Assembly (NCBI RefSeq): GCF_003996985.1
Contig: NZ_RJJX01000006.1
Location: 124,001-188,000 of the forward strand
Length of the DNA: 64,000 nucleotides
Direction of reading: 5' to 3'
DNA from: Ancylomarina longa
Lineage (GTDB): Bacteria > Bacteroidota > Bacteroidia > Bacteroidales > Marinifilaceae
Below, one piece after another: positions 8,638-17,145 of the stretch. Under the pieces are notes generated by a model, which made no database searches, was not told where the DNA came from, and saw nothing but the letters and a program-made list of their open reading frames with translations. Made by a program: the position numbers and the translations under genes. Every line of letters starts with the position of its first letter. Positions within the stretch are counted from its first letter, which is position 1.

Positions 8638-9396
8638 TTGAGAATCAAGACTATACTGGTTTCACAACCTAAGCCACAAACCGAAAAGTCACCCTATTTT
8701 GATTTAGCAGAGAAATACAATTTAAAAATTGATTTCCGCCCATTTATTCAAGTGGAGGGTATTTCTGCTAAAGATTTTAGACAAGAAAGAATCAATATAT
8801 TAGAGCACACTGCTGTTATTTTTACGAGCAGGACTGCAATTGATCATTTCTTTAGAATCTGTCAGGATTTAAGAATAGTGGTTCCTGACGAAATGAAGTA
8901 TTTTTGTATCTCTGAATCTACTGCTTTCTATTTGCAAAAGTATATCGTATACAGAAAACGAAAAATATTCTTTGGTGAAAAACGCTTTGAAGATTTAATG
9001 GAAATCATTGTAAAGCACAAAGGAGAAAAGTATTTAATTCCATTATCTGACATACACAAACAATCTATTCCGGCACAGCTTGACAAGAATAAAATAAAAT
9101 ATTCGAAAGCAATATTGTATAGAACGGTGAGTAGTGATTTATCTGATTTAGCAGATGTAAATTATGATATTTTAGCATTCTACAGTCCGTCGGGAATTAC
9201 TTCTCTTCTTCAGAATTTCCCTGAGTTTAAACAAAACAGTACAATTATTGCAGCCTTTGGACCAACAACATCTAAAGCTGTAAGCGATGCTAAATTACGT
9301 CTTGATATTCAAGCTCCTATGCCACAGGCTCCATCAATGACCATGGCTTTGGATCAGTTTATTAAGAAATTCAATAAGGAAAATAAAGACAAGTAG
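8638..9396 (+). CDS. hemD: Uroporphyrinogen-III synthase-like protein
   Basis: The protein has 252 residues, as expected for HemD, which closes and rearranges hydroxymethylbilane into uroporphyrinogen III in the cytosol. The sequence shows the two-lobed pattern of the family: an early FTSRTAIDHFF segment (about 62-72), and a second-domain DILAFYSPSGITSLL (about 178-192) followed by AAFGPTTSKA. The start is TTG at 8638. No in-frame ATG precedes the conserved ILVSQPKP opening, so TTG use appears real. It follows the DUF4271 gene and is closed by a terminator at 9415-9442. Confidence 0.8.
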   Translation: MRIKTILVSQPKPQTEKSPYFDLAEKYNLKIDFRPFIQVEGISAKDFRQERINILEHTAVIFTSRTAIDHFFRICQDLRIVVPDEMKYFCISESTAFYLQKYIVYRKRKIFFGEKRFEDLMEIIVKHKGEKYLIPLSDIHKQSIPAQLDKNKIKYSKAILYRTVSSDLSDLADVNYDILAFYSPSGITSLLQNFPEFKQNSTIIAAFGPTTSKAVSDAKLRLDIQAPMPQAPSMTMALDQFIKKFNKENKDK

Positions 9397-9414
9397 TCAA
9401 AACCACATCATAAT

Positions 9415-9442
9415 GAAAAAGGGGATATCTTCCCCTTTTTTT
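9415..9442 (+). terminator. Terminator between hemD and rnpA
   Basis: The stem AAAAAGGGGA/TCCCCTTTTT with a short loop and a run of seven or more T residues follows hemD. rnpA begins only 17 bp later and so needs its own promoter. Confidence 0.85.
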
Positions 9443-9458
9443 GTAGAATGTTTGTACT

Positions 9459-9905
9459 ATGCCATTAAAAAATCGTTTTACTTTTGAGAAAGCTGAACGC
9501 CTAACTCATAAAATCCTAATTGGAAAACTTTTTTCTGAAGGAAACGGTTTTATTTGTTACCCATTTCGTATCGTATGGAAGGAAGCAGATCTACATTCCA
9601 CTTATCCGGCACAAGTAGCCATAACGGTTGCTAAACGAAACTTTAAGAGAGCAGTAACGCGTAATTTACTTAAACGAAGAATAAGAGAAATCTACAGACT
9701 TCATAAAACTTCCTTTTACGATGAATTAAGGAGACGCGATATTCAGATTGCCTTTATGGTGGTTTATCTACCTAAAACCATTCTGAAATCAAATGAAATG
9801 GAATCTAAATTGATTAAAGCAATTCAACGAATACCTTTAGAACATGACAAGCTTTCTAAAAAACTTAAAAAAGATGATGCTCTTCATCATGATTCTTCCG
9901 ATTAG
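9459..9905 (+). CDS. rnpA: Ribonuclease P protein component
   Basis: The 148-residue basic protein assists the RNase P RNA in maturing tRNA 5' ends. The signature [19 protein letters not shown] (about 63-81) is the family's RNA-binding helix. The start ATG at 9459 precedes a typical N-terminal [16 protein letters not shown]. The C-terminal part overlaps yidD by 62 bp in another frame. The classical rnpA-yidD order is kept although rpmH and dnaA are not adjacent. Confidence 0.93.
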   Translation: MPLKNRFTFEKAERLTHKILIGKLFSEGNGFICYPFRIVWKEADLHSTYPAQVAITVAKRNFKRAVTRNLLKRRIREIYRLHKTSFYDELRRRDIQIAFMVVYLPKTILKSNEMESKLIKAIQRIPLEHDKLSKKLKKDDALHHDSSD

Positions 9906-10086
9906 GTTCTATCAATACTTTATTTCTCCTCTTACCCCCTCCGCTTGCCGATATACTCCCACCTGCTCTACTTACGCCATTCAAGCATTAAGAAAACATG
10001 GCCCGTTAAAAGGATCTTATTTGGCTATTAAACGAATTCTTTCCTGCAATCCCTGGGGTGGACATGGTCATGATCCTGTTCCTTAA
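9844..10086 (+). CDS. yidD: Membrane protein insertion efficiency factor YidD
   Basis: The 80-residue protein has the hallmark YidD core: [22 protein letters not shown] followed by [16 protein letters not shown] and a [13 protein letters not shown] tail (motifs split here at natural breaks). An N-terminal amphipathic/hydrophobic helix fits the inner face of the membrane, where YidD aids YidC insertion. The longest start (ATG 9844) overlaps rnpA by 62 bp. ATG at 9874 or 9877 would give a more usual 69-70 residues and cannot be excluded. Confidence 0.92.
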   Translation: MTSFLKNLKKMMLFIMILPIRFYQYFISPLTPSACRYTPTCSTYAIQALRKHGPLKGSYLAIKRILSCNPWGGHGHDPVP

Positions 10087-10378
10087 ATTGGATTGGGAAA
10101 CTACAATGGTATTTTCTCTACTTAAATGCATTTTTAATTGATATAAAATCACTAAACTGTTGTAACTAAAGTTTGAAAAAACATCCTTTGTTTCAGTTCC
10201 TCACATCAAGAATCGCAGGGTTAAGAAATGTTAATGGGCACAAAAATACATTGGGATTAGCTATCTTTGCTTTTATCAATTTACTTTTTGTATAAATTTT
10301 AATTGGTAAATTGATGTGAATAATGAGCCTGACGATACTTCGGGGAGGAAAATTAAATATCAATTTAAAAGAAAACAT

Positions 10379-12067
10379 ATGAAGCTTCAAAGAAAAACAG
10401 GAGCCATTTGGGCAATTGTAATTTTACTGTTTTGTAGTGCAGCATTCTGGGGATTTAGCAGAGACGAGAGAAATTTTGAAATCAGTAAAAACCTGAATAT
10501 TTATTATACTTTATTTCGCGAACTGAATTTATTTTATGTAGATGAGATAGATCCAGGTGATTTGGTTAAAAAAAGTATGGATGCCATGTTAAGCTCCTTG
10601 GATCCTTACACAACTTACATACCGGAAGCTGAAATCGAAGATTTTAAGTTGATGACTACCGGACAGTATGCTGGTATTGGAGCATTAATCAGCAAGCATG
10701 ATAAGGATGTTATCATTGCAGAACCTTACGAAGGTTTTCCAGCTTTTAAAGCCGGATTAAAAGCTGGTGATGTTTTGTTGGAAATAAATGGGACAAAAGT
10801 AACCAATAAAACTACCGAAGACGTCAGCAATTTATTAAAAGGACAAGCCAATGTCCCTTTAAATATTAAAATTAAACGCCCAGGCTACAATAAACCTTTA
10901 GATAAAAAGCTGATTCGAGAAAACATTCAACTAAAATCGGTTCCCTATTACGGGATGCTTACAGATTCTATAGGTTATATTCATTTAAATCAATTTACGG
11001 ATAAAGCTGCAGGAGAAATAAAAGCTGCCTTAATTGATTTAAAATCACAACATGCCAAATCTCTTGTATTAGATTTGAGAGGAAATCCTGGTGGTTTACT
11101 TGATCAAGCCATTGATGTTGTAAATATATTCGTAAACAAAGGAGAAGAGATAGTTAGTACAAAGGGTAAAGTATCTAAATGGGATAAAGATTATAAAGCC
11201 AGCAAAACTCCTCTTGATCCTGATATTCCAATTGCTGTATTAGTGAATAGAGGATCTGCTTCTGCATCTGAAATTGTTTCTGGCGCTCTTCAGGATCTGG
11301 ATCGGGGTGTAATTGTTGGTAATCGAACTTTTGGTAAAGGATTGGTTCAAACAACGCGTAATCTTACTTACAATGCTAAATTAAAAGTTACCACTGCCAA
11401 ATACTATATTCCTAGTGGCAGATGTATTCAGGCTTTAGATTACAGTAACCGAAATGCTGATGGTAGTGTTGGAAAAATTCCTGATTCTTTAATTACTGAA
11501 TATTTTACAAAAGATGGTAGACCTGTTTATGACGGCGGAGGTATCCTTCCTGATGTTAAAGTAAAAACGGAAATGTATAGTAGTTTAGCAATTAATCTGA
11601 TCCGTAATTTTATGATTTTTGATTTTGCAACTTTGTATGCTAATTCTCATGAAAGCATTCCTGCAATTAAAGATTTTAAATTATCCGATAAAGATTTTGA
11701 GGATTTTACGAAGTTCATTAAGGAGAAGAAGTTTGATTATAAATCGGAAAGTACAGAGCTTCTTGATGCTTTAAAGAAATCAGCCAAAGAGGAAAAGTAT
11801 TATGAGATATCATCAACCGAATTTGATGCTTTAGCTGCTAAACTTAGCCCAAACCTAGATCGGGATTTAACTCGATTCAAAGATGAAATAAGTGACTTAA
11901 CTGCTCATGAAATTGTGAAGAGATATTACTATCAAAAAGGTGGTGTTGAATACAGTTTACATGAAGACAAAACCTTAAATAAAGCAATAGAAGTACTTGA
12001 AAATAAAACGGAATATACTGGATTATTGAATGGTAGTATAGGTTTACACGCTCGAAAATTAAAATAA
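10379..12067 (+). CDS. C-terminal processing peptidase (S41, CtpA-like)
   Basis: Starting at ATG 10379 gives 562 residues that open with a membrane anchor (IWAIVILLFCSAAFWGF, about 9-25). The upstream in-frame ATG at 10316 would add 21 polar residues and is less likely. A PDZ domain covers about 85-170 (GIGALISKHD, GFPAFKAGLKAGD). The S41 protease core covers about 195-370, with the catalytic Ser in NRGSASASEIVSG and Lys in FGKGLVQTT. A helical C-terminal extension follows. CtpA-type enzymes trim C-termini of periplasmic proteins. It is a single-gene unit on the plus strand, convergent with polA. Confidence 0.9.
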   Translation: MKLQRKTGAIWAIVILLFCSAAFWGFSRDERNFEISKNLNIYYTLFRELNLFYVDEIDPGDLVKKSMDAMLSSLDPYTTYIPEAEIEDFKLMTTGQYAGIGALISKHDKDVIIAEPYEGFPAFKAGLKAGDVLLEINGTKVTNKTTEDVSNLLKGQANVPLNIKIKRPGYNKPLDKKLIRENIQLKSVPYYGMLTDSIGYIHLNQFTDKAAGEIKAALIDLKSQHAKSLVLDLRGNPGGLLDQAIDVVNIFVNKGEEIVSTKGKVSKWDKDYKASKTPLDPDIPIAVLVNRGSASASEIVSGALQDLDRGVIVGNRTFGKGLVQTTRNLTYNAKLKVTTAKYYIPSGRCIQALDYSNRNADGSVGKIPDSLITEYFTKDGRPVYDGGGILPDVKVKTEMYSSLAINLIRNFMIFDFATLYANSHESIPAIKDFKLSDKDFEDFTKFIKEKKFDYKSESTELLDALKKSAKEEKYYEISSTEFDALAAKLSPNLDRDLTRFKDEISDLTAHEIVKRYYYQKGGVEYSLHEDKTLNKAIEVLENKTEYTGLLNGSIGLHARKLK

Positions 12068-12088
12068 CTTTAGAATATAACCAACATG

Positions 12089-12128
12089 AAAAAGCTCATT
12101 CCAAATTATTTTTGGAATGAGCTTTTTT
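12089..12128. terminator. Bidirectional terminator between ctpA-like gene and polA
   Basis: A near-perfect 14-bp stem (AAAAGCTCATTCCA at 12090-12103 with its complement at 12113-12126) has A- and T-rich flanks on both sides. It lies between convergent stop codons. Confidence 0.9.
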
Positions 12129-12145
12129 CTTTTATTTATCTCTAA

Positions 12146-14920
12146 TTAATGAGCTTCCAGCCAATTCTTACCAACCCCCATATCCACGGTAAGTGGAACC
12201 GATAATGCCACCGCATTTTCCATTTCTTCTCGTAAGATGATTTTCATTTGATCTAGCTCTGATTTTAAACAATCAAAGTTCAATTCATCATGTACCTGAA
12301 TTATCATTTTTGATTTTAATCCTTCTTTCTTCATTCTTTGATCAATATGAATCATAGCCACTTTTATAAGATCAGCAGCTGAACCTTGAATTGGAGCATT
12401 GATTGCATTTCGCTCTGCAACTCCCCGAACTATCGCATTACTCGAATTGATATCCTTTAGATAGCGTCGGCGCCCCATAATAGTTTCTACATATTCATCC
12501 TTACGAGCTTTCTCGATACTTTCCTCCATAAACTGTTTCACCCTTGGATAGGATTCAAAATAGCCTGTAATAAGCTCTTTTCCTTCATTTCTGGAGATTC
12601 CCAATCGCTCTGCCAGACCCCATGCTGAAATCCCATAAATTATTCCAAAGTTTGCCGTTTTAGCTCGACTCCTTTCTTCCTTACTCACCTCCTCCACTGA
12701 GATATTATAGATTTTCGCAGCTGTGGCCGTATGAAAATCTACCTGATGATTGAATGCATCAATCATATTTTGATCTTCACTCATATGTGCCATTAATCGC
12801 AACTCTACCTGAGAATAGTCGGCCGAGAGAAAAATATGTTCTTCGCTCGACGGGATAAATGCTTTACGGATATATCTCCCCTGCTCTGTTCTGATAGGAA
12901 TATTCTGAAGATTGGGATTTGTTGAACTCAATCGACCAGTGGCGGCCTCAGCTTGATTAAATGTGGTATGAATTTTACCAGATGATGGATTAACATAGGT
13001 TGGTAAAGCCTCTACATAAGTGGATATCAATTTTTTAAGAGATCTAAAATCCAGAATCTTTTGAATAATTTCATTTTTACCTTTAAGCTTGGTTAATACG
13101 GTTTCAGAAGTAGAATACTGTCCTGATTTCGTTTTTTTTGCCTTACTGTCCAATTCCATTTTGTCGAAGAGAACTTCACCTAATTGTTTTGGAGATGCTA
13201 CATTAAAATCAACACCAGCCATCTCTTTTATTTCTTTTTCAATCCTGTCAACCTCTTTATTCAAATCTATTGCATATTCCTTTAAGGTATCAATATCAAT
13301 TCGTACTCCTCTAAATTCCATATCTGCTAAAATCAGCATCAAAGGCATTTCAACTTTATAGAATAAATCAATCAAACTATTTTGACTCATCAAGCTTTCC
13401 AATTCAGTATTAAGCTTAAGATTTATTGCAACTTCCTCGCAGTATAATTCATACTTGATTGGTTCTTCCTCCAGCATTAAGCTCAATTGCTTCTGCTTTG
13501 GCTTTGACTTGCCATCAGTTTCCAACATCTGATAATTCAAAATAGATTGCGAAATGAAAGCTAATTCATGTTTTAATTCCGGCTGAATCAGATAATGAGA
13601 AATCATTGTATCAAAAAATGCTCCCTTCACATGAACTCCCAGCCAACGCAATGCCAAAATATCACGTTTGCAATCATGACCAATCTTTAAAATTTTTTCA
13701 TCTTCGAAAATATAGCGAAACTCCTGGGTAACTTTTTTTGCTTCTTCAGAATTTTCTGGAATGGGAACAAAAAAAGACTTGTTGGTCTTAAATGAAAATG
13801 CCATTCCAAGTAATTTTGAAGAATTTGGATCAGAATCGGATAAAATTGTTCTAAATGCAAATTCTTTTTGAACGCATAATTCCGCCCTTAAATCAGCTCT
13901 AGATTTCTTATTATCAATAATATAAAACTTACAATCCAAAGTATTTATATCGTTAAGAATCTCTTCTTTAACCTCTTTCGACTCCTTATCCATGGATTTT
14001 TGATTCTCAGAACTAAAAAGAACCCCTTGATTTTTAAAAACACGATCGGCTAATGTGAAAAATTCTAATTCCTTAAAAACTTCTCTCAATTTACCTTCAT
14101 CAAAATCTATCAATTTAAATTTTTCATCAATAAAATCTATCGGAACATCCAATGCAATTTTTGCCAAAACTTTTGAAAAACGAACTTGTTCTTCTGATTC
14201 AACAATTCTTTCCTTCTGTTTTCCTTTAAGCTGATCGGTATTTTCGTATAAACCATCGATGGATTTATATAGTCCAATTAATTTTTGTGCAGTCTTGGGA
14301 CCAATCCCCGGACAGCCAGGAATATTATCAGCAGTATCTCCCATCAAACCCAAAATATCAACTACCTGATCGGGGGATTCTATTCCAAAATTCTCCTGCA
14401 CTTCAGGAACACCCCACACTTCCACTTCTTTTCCTGATCTTTTGGGCTTGAACATGAATATATTCTCACTCACCAATTGGGCGTAATCTTTATCTGGCGT
14501 CATCATATAAACAGTAAAGCCCTCTTTTTCGGCTTTCTTCGCAAGAGTCCCAATTACATCATCAGCTTCGTAACCTTCCACATCCATTTCCGGAATATTA
14601 AAACCCTGAATAATCGCCTTTATAAAAGGAATAGATTTTCTTAAATCCTCTGGCATCGGAGGTCTTTGGGCTTTGTATTCCTTATACATTTTATGGCGGA
14701 AAGTTGGTCCCACCGGATCAAAGATCACAGCAATGTGGGAAGGTTTTTCCTTTTCTAAAACCTCTAATAAAGTATTAGTAAATCCAAGCATCGCTGAGGA
14801 ATTGATTCCCGTTGAAGTATAGCGTGGATTCTTAATAAAAGCATAGTAGGATCGATATATCAGTGCGAAAGCATCTAAAAGGAATAATTTTTTGGATGGA
14901 TTGGTAATTGATGAGTGCAT
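12146..14920 (-). CDS. polA: DNA polymerase I with degenerate proofreading site
   Basis: The ATG at 14920 gives 924 residues. An upstream in-frame ATG (14977) adds an unrelated leader. The 5'-3' exonuclease/flap domain spans about 9-290 (LLDAFALIYRSYYAF, VEGYEADDVIG, GDTADNIPGCPGIGPKTA). The polymerase domain spans about 545-924, with motif A (DYSQVELRLMAH), motif B (RAKTANFGIIYG) and motif C (VHDELNFD) intact. The 3'-5' exonuclease domain (about 330-520) lacks key metal-binding residues. The Exo I Asp and Glu of E. coli (DTE) are Arg357 and Ile359 here (FAFRTI), the Exo II Asn is Asp416, and the Exo III Asp is Val497. Proofreading is therefore probably lost, while repair and primer removal remain. 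Confidence 0.95.
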   Translation of the reverse strand: MHSSITNPSKKLFLLDAFALIYRSYYAFIKNPRYTSTGINSSAMLGFTNTLLEVLEKEKPSHIAVIFDPVGPTFRHKMYKEYKAQRPPMPEDLRKSIPFIKAIIQGFNIPEMDVEGYEADDVIGTLAKKAEKEGFTVYMMTPDKDYAQLVSENIFMFKPKRSGKEVEVWGVPEVQENFGIESPDQVVDILGLMGDTADNIPGCPGIGPKTAQKLIGLYKSIDGLYENTDQLKGKQKERIVESEEQVRFSKVLAKIALDVPIDFIDEKFKLIDFDEGKLREVFKELEFFTLADRVFKNQGVLFSSENQKSMDKESKEVKEEILNDINTLDCKFYIIDNKKSRADLRAELCVQKEFAFRTILSDSDPNSSKLLGMAFSFKTNKSFFVPIPENSEEAKKVTQEFRYIFEDEKILKIGHDCKRDILALRWLGVHVKGAFFDTMISHYLIQPELKHELAFISQSILNYQMLETDGKSKPKQKQLSLMLEEEPIKYELYCEEVAINLKLNTELESLMSQNSLIDLFYKVEMPLMLILADMEFRGVRIDIDTLKEYAIDLNKEVDRIEKEIKEMAGVDFNVASPKQLGEVLFDKMELDSKAKKTKSGQYSTSETVLTKLKGKNEIIQKILDFRSLKKLISTYVEALPTYVNPSSGKIHTTFNQAEAATGRLSSTNPNLQNIPIRTEQGRYIRKAFIPSSEEHIFLSADYSQVELRLMAHMSEDQNMIDAFNHQVDFHTATAAKIYNISVEEVSKEERSRAKTANFGIIYGISAWGLAERLGISRNEGKELITGYFESYPRVKQFMEESIEKARKDEYVETIMGRRRYLKDINSSNAIVRGVAERNAINAPIQGSAADLIKVAMIHIDQRMKKEGLKSKMIIQVHDELNFDCLKSELDQMKIILREEMENAVALSVPLTVDMGVGKNWLEAH

Positions 14921-15107
14921 ATATTCAAAAATTAATTTGTTATGAAACAAAAGTACAAGATAATCGCTCCTGAGCAATTTTCCATTCCCAATTTTATAGT
15001 CTGTACTTTTTCTTCGACAATTTTTTGAACCTAAAGAGTAGTATCGTTCATTTAGACTAAAATGAAATAAAACTGAAGAAATAAATATTTACCAATTTTC
15101 AGCAAAT

Positions 15108-15135
15108 AAAAAACCCGGAATTTCTTCCAGGTTTT
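15108..15135 (-). terminator. Terminator after queD
   Basis: The stem AAAACC-C-GGAA/TTCC-A-GGTTTT with a 4-nt loop is followed on the minus strand by TTTTTTATTT. It is located 20 bp past the queD stop. Confidence 0.75.
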
Positions 15136-15154
15136 AATCTACATATTTCCTTAT

Positions 15155-15604
15155 CTATAAATTATCTGAAGCATACCATTCTGCAAATGAAGTTGCAGTT
15201 TCATGTAATTTTAGGGAATGAAGGTTTACCTCATTAGGTAATTTACTTATAATTCGTTCGGCAAAGTCAGCAATCATATTCTCACAGGTTGGTTGGTAGG
15301 GTGTGATAAAAAATCGCTCGAACATTTGAGGGATATTTAATCGCTCCAGATTTGGAGTTGCCTCAGATAATACCAATGCATGATCAAGTTGATCCACTAT
15401 CTCCTGATTTACAATCCTTTTCAAATCCCCAAAATCCATCACCATTCCAAATTTTGGATTTTTAATATCCTTATTGGGTTCACCAATTACTGTTACAAAA
15501 AGAATATAGGAATGTCCATGAATATTTTTACACAAGCCATCGTAATTCCAAAGAGCATGTGCCATCTCAAAATGGAATTCCTTTGTTAATCTTACTTTCG
15601 TCAT
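15155..15604 (-). CDS. queD: 6-carboxytetrahydropterin synthase (QueD/PTPS family)
   Basis: The ATG at 15604 gives 149 residues and the expected N-terminus TKVRLTKEFHFEMAHAL. A longer frame to 15682 runs back through the hairpin and the end of arsR. Zinc-binding histidines are in FEMAHAL and NIHGHSY, with the catalytic Cys in GLCKNIHGH. The acidic DFGDLK and the C-terminal HETATSFAEW are further PTPS hallmarks. The enzyme turns dihydroneopterin triphosphate into carboxytetrahydropterin for queuosine synthesis. Without other que genes nearby, a sepiapterin/pterin role cannot be excluded. Confidence 0.85.
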   Translation of the reverse strand: MTKVRLTKEFHFEMAHALWNYDGLCKNIHGHSYILFVTVIGEPNKDIKNPKFGMVMDFGDLKRIVNQEIVDQLDHALVLSEATPNLERLNIPQMFERFFITPYQPTCENMIADFAERIISKLPNEVNLHSLKLHETATSFAEWYASDNL

Positions 15605-15612
15605 GTTTACAT

Positions 15613-15641
15613 CATAAAAAAAACCAGTTATTACTGGTTTT
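15613..15641 (-). terminator. Terminator or attenuator between arsR-type gene and queD
   Basis: The stem AAAACCAGT/ACTGGTTTT (about 15620-15641) is followed on the minus strand by eight T residues and then, 9 nt later, the queD ATG. It could end the arsR transcript, or act as an attenuator in front of queD. Confidence 0.65.
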
Positions 15642-15647
15642 AAAATT

Positions 15648-15947
15648 TTATCCAAGAGTGCAATTGCTAATACAATCAACAATGTTACTCAAACTACAAT
15701 GTTTTAAAAAATAATAAGTGTTCTTACCTTCCCTTTGAGAAGAAAGTACGCCTTTATCTTTAAGAATTCCCAAATGATGAGAAGTTGTAGATTGTTCAAT
15801 TTCCAATAATTCATGAATTTCTGTTACTGTAAGTCTTTTTCCATCTTCCAGAAACCCCAAAATCGCAATTCTCATTGGATGCGCAATTGCTTTTAACATA
15901 TTTGCTGCTTGTTCCAATTTTGCAGGTTCTAATTCATTAATTTTCAT
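15648..15947 (-). CDS. ArsR-family transcriptional regulator
   Basis: The 99-residue winged helix-turn-helix protein has the ArsR opening AKLEQAANMLKAIAHPMRIAIL and the recognition helix EIEQSTTSHHLGILKDKGVL (split at natural breaks), followed by a beta wing (SSQREGKNTYYFL). A C-terminal Cys triad (Cys83, Cys92, Cys96 approximately, in HCSLSNIVDCISNCTLG) could bind metal or sense redox, but no metal-resistance gene is adjacent. It precedes queD on the same strand across a terminator-like hairpin. Confidence 0.88.
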   Translation of the reverse strand: MKINELEPAKLEQAANMLKAIAHPMRIAILGFLEDGKRLTVTEIHELLEIEQSTTSHHLGILKDKGVLSSQREGKNTYYFLKHCSLSNIVDCISNCTLG

Positions 15948-16145
15948 ACCCTAATATTATTCACGTAAATTATTAAATGCAAATATATAAATATATTCTT
16001 TTAATCAAGTTCAAAATCATATCGAAATAGTTAAATTTTTCGTCTTGTATATAATTTATTTAAAGTCTTAATAAACTCAATCGTAGAATTCAATTCGACT
16101 TATTTACGATTTTATACTTTGTAGAATTTATTAACTTTGATTGCT

Positions 16146-17132
16146 ATGAATTTAAAAATAAGCCCCACAGCTAATATAAAAGCTCCCATCCATAAGGATA
16201 TGCAGGATTTTGACTTGTATTTTCGCAATGCTCTGAAAAGTAAAATCCGATTATTGGATATTATAAACCGTTATATCATCAAACGGAAGGGAAAAGAAAT
16301 TCGTCCTATTTTGGTGTTTTTAAGCGCCAAGTTATTAGGCAAAGTAAATCCATCTACTTTTACTGCCGCTGCACTTACTCAATTATTACATACAGCAACT
16401 TTAATTCATGACGATGTTGTTGATGAAGCTTATGAAAGAAGAGGGTTTTTCTCTATTAATGGACTTTGGAAATCGAAAGCTGCGGTTTTGGTTGGCGATT
16501 ATTTGCTCTCCAAAGGCTTACTTATTGCATTAGAAAATAAGGAGTACAATCAATTACAAGTTGTTTCGAATGCTGTTAGAGAGATGAGTGAGGGAGAATT
16601 GCTTCAGATGGAAAAATCGAGGAAATTAGACATTACGGAAGCTGTTTATTTTGATATTATTTATAAAAAAACGGCTAGTCTTATTGCTTCATGTACCGAA
16701 TTGGGTGCTGTATCTGTTGGTGCTTGTGAAAATGACCAGCAAAAGTTACGTTTGTTTGGTCAATATTTAGGCATTGCTTTTCAGATGAAGGATGACCTTT
16801 TCGACTATGAAAAGCAGGGAAATATTGGAAAACCAACAGGGAACGATATTAAAGAAAAGAAACTTACGCTTCCTCTTATATACGTACTCAAAAAAATATC
16901 AGAAAAGGAGAAGCGTTGGGCAATTAGAATCATCAGAAAACACAATAAAAATCCTGAAAAAGTGGCTCAACTTATTCATTTTGTGAAAGAGAATGGCGGT
17001 ATTGAATACACCAGAAATAAGATGCTTGAATATAAAAATAAAGCGATAGAAATGCTGGATGAATTTACTGAATCTGATGTGAAATTAGCTTTGCTAAATC
17101 TTGTAGATTATACTATATCAAGGAATAAGTGA
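16146..17132 (+). CDS. Polyprenyl synthetase (trans-isoprenyl diphosphate synthase)
   Basis: The ATG at 16146 gives 328 residues. An earlier TTG (16137) adds only three. Both Asp-rich motifs are present: LIHDDVVDEA (first, DDxxD-like, about 85-94) and QMKDDLFDYE (second, about 215-224). GKEIRP near 54-59 and the KKTASLIASC helix are also typical. The enzyme condenses isopentenyl diphosphate onto an allylic primer, probably to make the octaprenyl-type tail of menaquinone. Product length cannot be read directly. It is one of the few plus-strand genes here and nearly abuts the convergent kinase (13 bp). Confidence 0.9.
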   Translation: MNLKISPTANIKAPIHKDMQDFDLYFRNALKSKIRLLDIINRYIIKRKGKEIRPILVFLSAKLLGKVNPSTFTAAALTQLLHTATLIHDDVVDEAYERRGFFSINGLWKSKAAVLVGDYLLSKGLLIALENKEYNQLQVVSNAVREMSEGELLQMEKSRKLDITEAVYFDIIYKKTASLIASCTELGAVSVGACENDQQKLRLFGQYLGIAFQMKDDLFDYEKQGNIGKPTGNDIKEKKLTLPLIYVLKKISEKEKRWAIRIIRKHNKNPEKVAQLIHFVKENGGIEYTRNKMLEYKNKAIEMLDEFTESDVKLALLNLVDYTISRNK

Positions 17133-17145
17133 CTTCTTATTTATA

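Noticed and set aside
14921..14977. N-terminal extension of polA to an upstream in-frame ATG
   Set aside because: The added 19 residues do not resemble PolA, and the conserved LLDAFALIYRSYYAF begins shortly after the ATG at 14920.
16132..16139. TAACTTTG, a Bacteroidota-type -7 promoter box before the prenyl synthase
   Set aside because: There is no TTTG-type -33 box at the right distance, and such 8-mers are common in AT-rich DNA.
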